A DNA stretch of 64,000 nucleotides from Thermohalobaculum sp039180675 (GTDB lineage Bacteria > Pseudomonadota > Alphaproteobacteria > Rhodobacterales > Rhodobacteraceae): assembly GCA_039180675.1 (NCBI GenBank), contig JBCDDC010000022.1, positions 16,566 to 80,565 on the forward strand, in the 5' to 3' direction. Positions 33,138-41,390 of this stretch are shown in pieces. Numbering within the stretch: position 1 is the first letter of the stretch; each line of letters opens with the position of its first letter. The notes below the pieces were generated by a model. It was given only the letters and a program-made list of their open reading frames with translations, made no database searches and was not told the DNA's origin. The position numbers were made by a program, and so were the translations under genes.

Positions 33138-35408
33138 CTATTCGGCAGCCGCTTTCTGGAGTTTTGCTGCCTGGATCGCCTCCCAGACCCGAACCGGGGA
33201 GTAGGGCGCCTCGAGCCCGTGGACACCGACCCGGGCGAGCGCGTCAATGATCGCCAGACCGCCTGCCGCGATGCCGCCCGCGCAGCCCGCCTCGCCGCAG
33301 CCCTTGATGCCGAGCGGGTTGGTCTGGGCCGGGGCCTCGATGAATTCGACATCGAAGCTTGGCACGTCGTCGGCACGGGGGATGGTGTAATCCATGAAGC
33401 TGGCGGTCCGGGGCTGGCCGTCCTCGTCCCATTCCATCGCCTCGCCCATGATCTGGCCGAGGCCCTGGACCACGCCACCATGGACCTGACCCGCGACCAG
33501 CGCGGGGTTGACCAGCGTGCCGAACTCGTCGGTCACCGTGTAGCGCTCCAAGGTGATTTTGCCGGTTTCGATGTCGATCTCGACCTCGGCGATGTGGCAG
33601 CCGTTGGGGAAGGTCGCCGTGGTGGTGTCGACCGCGCCTGCGCCCTGGATATCCGCCTCCTCGGCGAGGGCCGCGAGGCTGATCCGCCGGTCGGTGCCGG
33701 CGATGGCGAAACTCGCGGTCTCGGGCGAGAATTCGATATCCTCCTCCGCCGCCTCCAGCCGATCGGAGGCGAGTTCGCGGGCTTTCTCGATGATCTCTTC
33801 GGCGGCGAGCAGCAGGACCCGGCTCGCCATCTTGGCCGAGCGCGAACCGCCGGTGCCTCCGCCCGCCTCCAGCATATCGCTGTCGCCGGCGACCAGCTCG
33901 ATCCGGTCGAGCGGCAGGCCGAGCTGGCTGTGGAGCACCTGGGCCCAGGCGGTCTCGTGCCCCTGCCCGGTGGATTGGGTGCCGATGAAGATGCGCGCGC
34001 CGCCTTCCTTGGTCAGCTCGACCCGCGTGCGCTCCAGCGGCTGACCGCCAGTGCGTTCCATGTAATAGGCCATGCCGATGCCGCGGACCCGGCCGTCGCG
34101 CTCGCCCACGAAACTGTCCCAGCCGTGGCGCGCGGCGACATCGGCGACGACCGCCTGGGTGTCGAGGCTGTCGAAGGTGAGCCCGCCGGGTGTTGCGTGC
34201 GGCAGCATGTCGGGCGTCACCAGGTTGCGCCGCCGGATCTCGGCCCGGTCGATCCCGAGCTTTTGGGCGGCGGCGTCCATCAGCCGCTCGGTGATGTAGA
34301 TCGTCTCGGGCCGCCCGGCGCCGCGATAGGCATCGGTCGGCGTGCCGTTGATGAAGGCGCCGCGCACCTCGGCATGATGCGCCTTGATCTTGTACATCCC
34401 GCCCAGGAGGTTGGCCGAGAAGGCCGTGTGGATCGCGATGCCGACGGTCGAGTAATAGGCGCCGAGGCCCGAGATCGTCTTCATCCGCATCGCCGTGCAG
34501 ATGCCGTTTGCGTCAAAGGCGCCCTCGACCGTGCCGCGTACGTCGCGGCCCTGGGCGTCGGACAGGAAGCTCTCGGTCCGGTCGCCGACCCATTTGACCG
34601 GGCGGCGCAGGTCATGGGTGGCGAGCGCGCAGAGCCCGTATTCCGGGTGGTCCATCAGCTTCATGCCGAAGCCGCCGCCCACATCCTCGACATGGACGCG
34701 CACCCGGTCGGGCTCGACGCCGAGGTTCTTGGCGATCTTGGCGCGCATGCCGTGGGCGCCTTGCGTGCCGACCCAGGCCTCCCACCGCGCGCCGTCGTAC
34801 TGGATGTTGATGCCGCGCGGCTCCATCGAGGCGACCACGACGCGCTGGTTGAGGACCGGGGTGGAGACGATGTGGGCGGCCTCGGCGAAGAGCGCGGCGC
34901 AGGCCTCGGCATCGCCGTGCTCCCACCGGTAGCCGAGGTTGCCAGGGGCTGCGTCATGGAGCTGCGGGGCGCCGCCGGAGAGCGCCTCCGCCGGGTCGGT
35001 GACGGCGGGCAGATCGTCGATCTCCGCATCGATCAGTTCCAGCGCGTCGAGGGCCTGGGCCTTGGTCTCGGCCACCACGAAGGCGATCGGCTGGCCGACG
35101 AAACGCACCCGGTCGGAGGCGAGGTGTGGCATCTTCACCGGCGCGGGCGGCGGCACCATGGGGAAGTCGCAGCTGAGCGGGGTTAGGCGCTCGGCAATGT
35201 CCGCATAGGACCATGCGAGAAGGACGCCGGGGGCCTGCCGCGCGGCGCTCAGATCGACGGCTTTGATGGTGCCATGCGAAATGTTACTTCTAAAAACCGC
35301 TGCATGAACTTGATTCTCAAGCACAATATCGTCTATATACCGGCCTTCACCGCGCAATAGACGCGGATCTTCGAGCCGGGGGACAGATTGCCCAACGCCA
35401 AATTTCAT
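33138..35408 (-). CDS. Molybdenum hydroxylase large subunit (xanthine dehydrogenase / form II CoxL family)
   Basis: 756 aa from the ATG at 35408. It has an N-terminal hammerhead domain (residues of about 15-125, with VPRLEDPRLLRGEGRYIDDI) and molybdopterin-binding domains. The active-site loop reads AYRGAGRPE, the form II signature; true CO dehydrogenase (form I) has AYxCSFR. The catalytic Glu is in KGCGEAGCAGG near the C-terminus. The enzyme should hydroxylate or oxidise an organic substrate using the molybdopterin-cytosine cofactor. No medium (FAD) or small (2Fe-2S) subunit gene is next to it, so its partners must lie elsewhere. True CO oxidation is unlikely. Confidence 0.9.
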   Translation of the reverse strand: MKFGVGQSVPRLEDPRLLRGEGRYIDDIVLENQVHAAVFRSNISHGTIKAVDLSAARQAPGVLLAWSYADIAERLTPLSCDFPMVPPPAPVKMPHLASDRVRFVGQPIAFVVAETKAQALDALELIDAEIDDLPAVTDPAEALSGGAPQLHDAAPGNLGYRWEHGDAEACAALFAEAAHIVSTPVLNQRVVVASMEPRGINIQYDGARWEAWVGTQGAHGMRAKIAKNLGVEPDRVRVHVEDVGGGFGMKLMDHPEYGLCALATHDLRRPVKWVGDRTESFLSDAQGRDVRGTVEGAFDANGICTAMRMKTISGLGAYYSTVGIAIHTAFSANLLGGMYKIKAHHAEVRGAFINGTPTDAYRGAGRPETIYITERLMDAAAQKLGIDRAEIRRRNLVTPDMLPHATPGGLTFDSLDTQAVVADVAARHGWDSFVGERDGRVRGIGMAYYMERTGGQPLERTRVELTKEGGARIFIGTQSTGQGHETAWAQVLHSQLGLPLDRIELVAGDSDMLEAGGGTGGSRSAKMASRVLLLAAEEIIEKARELASDRLEAAEEDIEFSPETASFAIAGTDRRISLAALAEEADIQGAGAVDTTTATFPNGCHIAEVEIDIETGKITLERYTVTDEFGTLVNPALVAGQVHGGVVQGLGQIMGEAMEWDEDGQPRTASFMDYTIPRADDVPSFDVEFIEAPAQTNPLGIKGCGEAGCAGGIAAGGLAIIDALARVGVHGLEAPYSPVRVWEAIQAAKLQKAAAE

Positions 35409-35513
35409 TCTCGGACTCCGTGAGTGGACGATGCACACGGTATTGCCGCAAGCGATCACGTCAAGAGTGGGGTCTGCGCCGCAAATCCGTCACAATTACC
35501 AATGTATTTTAAG

Positions 35514-35542
35514 TTGGCCACAATCAGGTGATTTTGTTTATA
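35514..35542 (+). promoter_or_regulatory. Possible promoter of the 842-aa envelope protein gene
   Basis: TTGGCC at 35514-35519, a 17-base spacer, and TTTATA at 35537-35542, within a locally A+T-rich stretch. It lies 42 bases before the GTG start and points away from the divergent hydroxylase gene. Confidence 0.4.
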
Positions 35543-35584
35543 AATTGCACTCGGAGGTTGTGGATCGAATCGGGGTGGTAGGAC

Positions 35585-38113
35585 GTGTTTAAAGACGATC
35601 AGATGCTGCCATTACTGACCGGCGTGGTGATCATGCTCGGCCTCGGTATTCTTGCGCAGCGTTCTGAGACAGTCATGGAGTGGCTGGGCGAGACGCCGGA
35701 GGCGCCGCGCGGGTCGCTGGTGCTGAGAGAGGACTCGGCGGGCGCCGTGCGCGGCCAGCCGGTTCTGATCGATGTGCTCGCCAACGATGTGGGCCTCACG
35801 ACCCGGGATATCACCAACCTCGCGATCGCGTCGCCGCCGCAATGCGGGGTTGCCAATGTGACCTCGGGCGGAATCGAGTATGTCGCCACCGCCTCCTGCA
35901 GTGCGAACCAGGCGCTGTCCTACCGGATCGATGGACGCGACGGGACCGCGTTTGGGATCGTCCGGATCGCGGTTCTGGAGCAGCCCTCGACAGGTCGGGA
36001 CCGGATGCGGCCGGTGCAGCCCAACCGGGTGGCCGAGGCGCCGCAGCAGACGCTGCCGCCGCCATCGCCGCTGCGCCAGTCCGAGCAGACTGCCGGGCAG
36101 AGCGGCGCGGAACACCCGGTGGTGCGCCAGCCGCAACTGGCGCTGAACCAACCAGATCTCGCGACCGGGCGCCCGGCGCAGGCGCCGAACGTGGCGCGCA
36201 GCCAGCCGCAGCCCTCGCAGGCACCGTCGCTGAACGCGCCATCCGCGCCCGACAGCGCTTCGGCCAGCAGCGCGCCGGAGACGGCAGGCGCCGCGCCGCG
36301 CCAGCCGGGGCAGCTTGCCCTGCAACAACCAGCTCCAGAGCGCACGACCGTCTTGCCCGCCGAGCCGCAAGCGCCACCCCTGGGCGACGAGCAGCCGGAC
36401 AGGGCACCGCAGCCGGGTCGGATCGCGGCACCAACGCTTGCCGAGAACGCGCCCGGCTATGAGAATTCGGGCGGTTTCGCCTCGTTCAATGCGAGCGAGG
36501 CAGACGGCCAGACCCTCGGCCTCGTGGATACCACAATCGCAGACGCGGAGTCCGTTCCCGCGGTGCGCCAGCCGGAACTGACGGTCGCGATGGCGATCCC
36601 GGATGCTCCGGTGCCAAGCGATGACGACTCGAATGTCTTACCGAGCGTTCGGGGTGTGTCGGCGCCGAGCACGGAGAGCGCACCGGTCCAGACCCAGATC
36701 GCCGCGTTGAACCCGGAACCCAAGATCGAGGCAACCGATCCCCTGCCCCGCGATCCACTGAACACCGAGCGGCTTGCACCGGCTGGCCTTGGCACCACAG
36801 CGACGCGCGACACGGGGTTTGCGAGCCCGGGCGGGCTCAGACCGAGCGGCGGGGCAAGCGAGGTTGCCTCGCTCGGCACAGCACCAGAGGCAGGCCCGGC
36901 GGCGACCGACCCGGTCGGCGAGGTCGACTTCAATGCGCGGGTGACACTCACCGCGCCGCAGACGAACGCCCCGGAGGCGCCGCGCGTCGAGGAGAGCAGC
37001 GATACGGATGCAGCGGTCGCGGCGCTCGGCAGTGCCGATCAACCGATCGCGGGGGCCGCGATTGGCGGCCTGAACCCGCAGGATCAGGCGGGAGCAACCC
37101 CAGCCGCGCCGCCCCAGCCGGAAGCCGCGGCTGAGGAGGAGGTGGCGGTGCTCTCGCCTCAGACAGAGCCGGAGCCCGAGGTAACCGCGCCTGAGACCGA
37201 TCCGGAAGAGCGCCGTGGCGGCGGTTTCCTGGGCGGTCTCTCAGCGCTATTCTCAGGCTCCAGCGACGAACCCGACGCAGAGGCGGAGAGCCCGGCGGCA
37301 CCAGCTGAACCTGCCGAGACCACGCCTGAGCCTGCCGCGCCGGAGACGGCTCAGGAAGAAGACAATATCGAAGTGGCGGCCCTGCCGCAGGCGAACACCG
37401 CCTGTGTGGCGCAGCCCGCGCTCGGGATTTCCATGCAGCCTGCGGCGCGGACCGTGATCTCGATCGAGGCGCCGTGCTCGGCCGGTGGCACAGCGGAGCT
37501 CAGCTATAGCGGGCTCAGCCTGGCGGTGCCGCTGGATCAGGCCGGTGTCGGCGAGATCACGGCGCTGGGCCTCGAGCCCTCGGCCAAGGCGAAAATGCGC
37601 TTCCCCGATGGTGAGGCGGTCGAGTTCGATCTCCAGTTCTCGGGCATGAACCGGGTCATGCGCGCGGCCCTGACATGGGATATGCCGGTGACACTCGCGC
37701 TCCACGCCATCGAGTTCGGCGGGCGGCCCAACACGGCCGATGACGCCAACCCCGGCAACCCCCGCAGCTATGGCGATGTGCGCCGGAGCGGCGGCGGTTT
37801 CGTGACGACCTTCGAGCCTGTCGGCGGTGTCGGCGAGCATGTTCAGTTCTACACGCATTTCATACGCAGCAACGGGCGCGCGGGCGTGGTGGACCTGATG
37901 ATCGATTTTATCTCGCGTGATCGCGAGCAAGTGGCCGAGACCTGTGGTGCAGGCTCCTTGGCAAGACCAAGCTTCAAGTTGTTCAAATCCGACCGCGGTG
38001 TGGTCGATCGTCCCCTGGCAGCCAGCCTTGGGAGCGTTGCGTGTGAAAACGTGGACACAAGTGGTGCCGCGTTGGCCAAGAATCTTGTTGGTACAATCGT
38101 AATCGCGCCCTGA
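35585..38113 (+). CDS. Membrane-anchored Ala/Pro-rich envelope protein with an Ig-like domain, function unknown
   Basis: 842 aa from the GTG at 35585; AGGA lies 6 bases upstream. One hydrophobic helix (LLTGVVIMLGLGILA, about residues 9-23) should anchor it in the inner membrane with the rest outside. Residues of about 43-135 resemble a bacterial Ig/cadherin-like (Big_9-type) domain: GQPVLIDVLANDVG and SYRIDGRDGTAFGIVRI, with two Cys. A long low-complexity linker rich in Pro, Ala, Gln and Glu runs to about residue 600. The last 240 residues form a compact Cys-containing domain (RTVISIEAPCSAGGTAELSY onward) that I do not recognise. The next gene is 32 bases away and probably cotranscribed. Confidence 0.75.
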   Translation: MFKDDQMLPLLTGVVIMLGLGILAQRSETVMEWLGETPEAPRGSLVLREDSAGAVRGQPVLIDVLANDVGLTTRDITNLAIASPPQCGVANVTSGGIEYVATASCSANQALSYRIDGRDGTAFGIVRIAVLEQPSTGRDRMRPVQPNRVAEAPQQTLPPPSPLRQSEQTAGQSGAEHPVVRQPQLALNQPDLATGRPAQAPNVARSQPQPSQAPSLNAPSAPDSASASSAPETAGAAPRQPGQLALQQPAPERTTVLPAEPQAPPLGDEQPDRAPQPGRIAAPTLAENAPGYENSGGFASFNASEADGQTLGLVDTTIADAESVPAVRQPELTVAMAIPDAPVPSDDDSNVLPSVRGVSAPSTESAPVQTQIAALNPEPKIEATDPLPRDPLNTERLAPAGLGTTATRDTGFASPGGLRPSGGASEVASLGTAPEAGPAATDPVGEVDFNARVTLTAPQTNAPEAPRVEESSDTDAAVAALGSADQPIAGAAIGGLNPQDQAGATPAAPPQPEAAAEEEVAVLSPQTEPEPEVTAPETDPEERRGGGFLGGLSALFSGSSDEPDAEAESPAAPAEPAETTPEPAAPETAQEEDNIEVAALPQANTACVAQPALGISMQPAARTVISIEAPCSAGGTAELSYSGLSLAVPLDQAGVGEITALGLEPSAKAKMRFPDGEAVEFDLQFSGMNRVMRAALTWDMPVTLALHAIEFGGRPNTADDANPGNPRSYGDVRRSGGGFVTTFEPVGGVGEHVQFYTHFIRSNGRAGVVDLMIDFISRDREQVAETCGAGSLARPSFKLFKSDRGVVDRPLAASLGSVACENVDTSGAALAKNLVGTIVIAP

Positions 38114-38145
38114 GAAATTCGGGCTGGGAGACTAGGGGGCTTTCA

Positions 38146-39723
38146 ATGAGCATGAGACCCATTGCGATCGGACTTATGGCGGCGCTGCTGGGCAGCACGG
38201 CCGTGTCCGCGCAGACAGGCAACACGGTGGTGTTGAAATCCTTTGACGGGTTCACGCAGCTACGCGGCGAAATCGAGAGCTTTGACGGGCGGACCTTCTC
38301 GATCCGGACCGGATTGGGCGTGATCCAGGTCGACGCGCTTCAGGTTCAGTGCGAGGGCGAGGCCTGCCCGCAGGATCTGTTGTTCGGGGCGGAGTTCGGG
38401 GTCTTCGGCTCCAACACCATCGGCGCCTCTCTGATGCCTGCGCTGATCCAGGGCTATGCCGACAAGCTGGATGCCGATCTGGTTCAGGAGCTCTCGGCCG
38501 TCGAGAACGAGCGGGTGATGCGCATCATCCACGAGACCGGCGAGGAGATGGCCGCGATCGACCTGCGCGCCCATGGCTCGGGCACCTCCTATTCGGGGCT
38601 CGAAGCCGGACAGGCGACAATCGGGATGTCGTCACGCCAGATGAAGGACGACGAGGCGCAGTTGCTTGCGAGCCTCGGCAATGGCGATCTGCGCGGAACC
38701 GACTACGAGCACATCCTGGCGCTGGACGGTCTGATCATCGTGACCCATCAGAGCAATCCGCTGAGTTCGATCGATTTCGAGGAGCTGCCCTTTGTCTTCT
38801 CGGGCGAGATCACGAACTGGTCGGAGCTTGGGGGCCCGGATCAGCCGATCGTCGTCTACTCGCATCAGGAGAACACGGGCACCTACGATACGTTCGCGAG
38901 CCTGGTGATGGACCCGGTCGGCGAGATCACGAGCCCGACGGTGGAGCGGTTCGTCTCGAACGCGGAGCTGTCGGACAAGGTCGCCCGGACGCCCGGCGCG
39001 ATCGGGTTCACAGGTGCTGCGTTCGCCCGTTCGGCCAAGGTACTGGGCCTGCGCCAGGAATGCGGCCTGGTGTCGGAGCCGTCGACCTTTGCGATGAAGA
39101 CCGAGGAGTATCCGCTGTCGCGGCGCCTCTACCTCTATTCGCTGCCCGACGGGGCGCCGGCGCATTCGCGCCAGTTGCTGGATTTCGCGCTCTCGGATGA
39201 GGCGCAGGGGATCGTCGAGGACACGGGCTTCGTCTCACTGGCTGAAGAGCGGGTCTCGATGGCCGGTCAGGGCGCGCGTCTGGTCCATGCGATCGTGGGC
39301 GAGGACGAGGTGTCCCTGCCCGCGATGCGGGAGCTTCTGACCGAGCTGCGCGATGCGGAGCGGCTGTCGGTCACGTTCCGGTTCAACCAGGGGTCCTCGG
39401 ACCTCGACGCGCGTTCGTCGCAGGATGCGATCCGGCTCGCCAATGATCTGGTCGAGGGCAAGTTCGCGGGCCAGGAGGTTCTGCTGGTGGGCTTCACCGA
39501 CTCGATCGGGCAAGCGGATCTGAACCGCGGCCTGTCGCTGCGCCGGGCGAACGAGGTGCTGGCCCAGCTTGGCCGGATCATGGGGCCGACGACGCTGTCG
39601 GAGTTGCCGGTCTCGGCGCTGGGCTTTGGCGAGATCGCGCCTGTCGGCTGCAACACGTCGTTTGCCGGGCGCCGGAACAACCGCCGGGTCGAGGTCTGGG
39701 TGCGCGATCTGGACGAGAGCTGA
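38146..39723 (+). CDS. PstS-like substrate-binding / OmpA fusion protein
   Basis: 525 aa. A Sec signal peptide (AIGLMAALLGSTAVSAQ) precedes a short beta-rich domain (LRGEIESFDGRTFSIRTGLG). A phosphate-binding-protein-like domain covers about residues 80-370, with GSGTSYSGLEAGQATIGMSS, FEELPFVFSGEITNWSELGG and the serine/glycine loops of the PstS family. The C-terminal 120 residues are an OmpA domain that binds peptidoglycan: TFRFNQGSSDLDARS, VLLVGFTDSIGQADLNRGLS and RRNNRRVEVWV. Such fusions occur in Rhodobacterales without pst transporter genes, as here, so the ligand and purpose are open. ATG 38146 follows AGGGGG; a strong terminator ends the unit. Confidence 0.85.
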   Translation: MSMRPIAIGLMAALLGSTAVSAQTGNTVVLKSFDGFTQLRGEIESFDGRTFSIRTGLGVIQVDALQVQCEGEACPQDLLFGAEFGVFGSNTIGASLMPALIQGYADKLDADLVQELSAVENERVMRIIHETGEEMAAIDLRAHGSGTSYSGLEAGQATIGMSSRQMKDDEAQLLASLGNGDLRGTDYEHILALDGLIIVTHQSNPLSSIDFEELPFVFSGEITNWSELGGPDQPIVVYSHQENTGTYDTFASLVMDPVGEITSPTVERFVSNAELSDKVARTPGAIGFTGAAFARSAKVLGLRQECGLVSEPSTFAMKTEEYPLSRRLYLYSLPDGAPAHSRQLLDFALSDEAQGIVEDTGFVSLAEERVSMAGQGARLVHAIVGEDEVSLPAMRELLTELRDAERLSVTFRFNQGSSDLDARSSQDAIRLANDLVEGKFAGQEVLLVGFTDSIGQADLNRGLSLRRANEVLAQLGRIMGPTTLSELPVSALGFGEIAPVGCNTSFAGRRNNRRVEVWVRDLDES

Positions 39724-39764
39724 CGCCCGCCGCCTTGCGCGTCCTCGGGCGATCTGCAACAACC

Positions 39765-39799
39765 AAACGGCCGGGTGCATCCCCGGCCGTTTCTTTTTC
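39765..39799 (+). terminator. Rho-independent terminator after the PstS-OmpA gene
   Basis: AAACGGCCGGG at 39765-39775 pairs with CCCGGCCGTTT at 39782-39792, followed by CTTTTTC. The strong GC stem and T run make it convincing. It separates the envelope pair from the thiolase gene. Confidence 0.88.
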
Positions 39800-39817
39800 T
39801 GACGAGGAGCCCCTCCC

Positions 39818-41002
39818 ATGACCAAGGATGTCGTCATTCTGGATGGCGCGAGAACAGCGATCGGCACGTTCGGCGGCGCCTTTGCCTCGGTGCCCCCCAG
39901 CCAGACAGCGGCGCATGTCGCCAGGGAGGCGATGAGCCGCGCAGGGGTTGAAGGCGGGCAGATCGGCCATGTCGTCTTTGGCCATGTGATCAACACCGAG
40001 CCGCGCGATGCCTATCTGAGCCGGGTCGCGGCGATCGATGCGGGCATCCCGGACACGACGCCCGCGATGAACGTGAACCGGCTCTGCGGCTCGGGCGCAC
40101 AGGCGGTCGTCTCGGCCGCGCAGGCGGTAATGCTGGGCGATGCGGATTACGCGCTCGCCGGCGGGGCCGAGCATATGACCCGCGCACCGCACGGGATGCA
40201 GAATGCCCGTTTCGGCACGAAGATGGGCGACGTGAAGATGCTCGACTTCATGATCGGCGCGCTCAACTGCCCGTTCGGCACCGGCCATATGGGCGTGACG
40301 GCGGAGAATGTGGCGGCCGAGCACGACATCAGCCGCGAGGCTCAGGACGCTTTCGCGCTCGAGAGCCAGAAGCGCGCGGGCCGCGCCATCGAGGAAGGCA
40401 GGTTCAAGGGCCAGATCGCGCCCTACACGATCCAGAGCCGCAAGGGCGATATCGTGATCGACACGGATGAGCACCCGAAACCGGCCACGACCGCAGAGGA
40501 TCTCGCGGGCCTGCGCGCCGTGTTCCAGAAGGACGGCACGGTGACGGCGGGCAATGCCTCCGGCATCAACGATGGTGCCGCGGCGCTGGTGATGGCGAGC
40601 GCGGATGCGGCCGAGAAGGCCGGGCTGAAGCCGCGCGCGCGGATCCTCGGCTATGCCCATGCGGGTGTGAGGCCCGAAGTCATGGGCATCGGCCCGATCC
40701 CGGCGGTGACCAAACTGATGGAGCGCACCGGGCTGTCGGCGGACGATTTCGACGTGATCGAGTCAAACGAGGCCTTCGCCGCGCAAGCCTGCGCGGTGTC
40801 CAAGGCGCTGGGTTTCGATGGCGAGAAGGTCAACCCGAACGGCGGGGCCATCGCGCTCGGCCACCCGGTCGGCGCGACCGGGGCGATCATCACCCTGAAA
40901 TGCCTGGCGGAATTGGACCGGATCGGCGGCTCCAAGGGGCTGGTGACCATGTGTATCGGCGGTGGTCAGGGCATCGCCATCGCGCTGGAACGCCTGAACT
41001 GA
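39818..41002 (+). CDS. Acetyl-CoA acetyltransferase / beta-ketothiolase
   Basis: 394-aa thiolase. It condenses two acetyl-CoA (or cleaves 3-ketoacyl-CoA). The acyl-accepting Cys is in NVNRLCGSGAQAVVSAAQ, the catalytic His in NPNGGAIALGHPVGATGA, and the second Cys in TMCIGGGQGIAIA. The sequence is of the BktB/PhaA kind. No phaB or phaC gene is next to it, so a role in polyhydroxybutyrate, ethylmalonyl-CoA or fatty-acid turnover cannot be separated. Its stop overlaps the next ATG (TGATG). Confidence 0.93.
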   Translation: MTKDVVILDGARTAIGTFGGAFASVPPSQTAAHVAREAMSRAGVEGGQIGHVVFGHVINTEPRDAYLSRVAAIDAGIPDTTPAMNVNRLCGSGAQAVVSAAQAVMLGDADYALAGGAEHMTRAPHGMQNARFGTKMGDVKMLDFMIGALNCPFGTGHMGVTAENVAAEHDISREAQDAFALESQKRAGRAIEEGRFKGQIAPYTIQSRKGDIVIDTDEHPKPATTAEDLAGLRAVFQKDGTVTAGNASGINDGAAALVMASADAAEKAGLKPRARILGYAHAGVRPEVMGIGPIPAVTKLMERTGLSADDFDVIESNEAFAAQACAVSKALGFDGEKVNPNGGAIALGHPVGATGAIITLKCLAELDRIGGSKGLVTMCIGGGQGIAIALERLN

Positions 41003-41322
41003 TGGGGGTCATCGTTGGGGGGCATGTGCTCTTCGCACCCGGAGAGATCGACCGGCTGCGCCCGCATATGGATGAGGTGATCGCGGCGACCCGGGCGGAG
41101 CCGGGTTGTCTGCATTATTCCTATGCGCGGCAGCTAGAGAACCCTGACCGGATCATCATCTTCGAGCATTGGGAAGACGGCGAGGCCCTACGCGCCCATT
41201 TCAGGACGCCGCATATGGCGGTCTGGTACGGGCATCTATCAGAAGCCAATGTGATCGAGCGCAACGTGCAGGTCTTCCCGTTCGACGCGCCGAAGCAGCT
41301 TCGCGACTATCGCGAGGACTAG
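41002..41322 (+). CDS. Putative quinol monooxygenase (ABM domain)
   Basis: 106-aa small dimeric alpha-beta barrel (ABM) protein of the YgiN/antibiotic monooxygenase type. The core EVIAATRAEPGCLHYSYARQ and DRIIIFEHWEDGEALRAHFR, followed by TPHMAVW, are the usual conserved parts. Members oxidise quinols or serve as small-molecule oxygenases without a cofactor. The ATG at 41002 overlaps the thiolase stop, so the two genes are coupled. The open frame extends upstream inside the thiolase gene but homology starts here. Confidence 0.85.
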   Translation: MGVIVGGHVLFAPGEIDRLRPHMDEVIAATRAEPGCLHYSYARQLENPDRIIIFEHWEDGEALRAHFRTPHMAVWYGHLSEANVIERNVQVFPFDAPKQLRDYRED

Positions 41323-41350
41323 AGCAGGATCATCTCAGCCTGAAAGACGC

Positions 41351-41390
41351 GGAGTCCCGAGCCCCAGGCACTAGGTCTCGGACTCCTTTT
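41351..41390 (+). terminator. Possible terminator overlapping the end of the nuclease gene
   Basis: GGAGTCCCGAG at 41351-41361 pairs with CTCGGACTCC at 41377-41386 with one bulge, then TTTT. It would stop the thiolase transcript and lies across the stop codon of the convergent nuclease gene. Confidence 0.45.

Noticed and set aside
33219..35186. A 655-codon open frame antisense to the molybdenum hydroxylase gene
   Set aside because: It mirrors the real gene in a G+C-rich frame; no motifs or start signals, while the minus-strand protein has the full family signature.
33138..35408. Calling the large subunit a true aerobic CO dehydrogenase
   Set aside because: The active-site loop is AYRGAGR (form II), not AYxCSFR, and coxM and coxS are absent.
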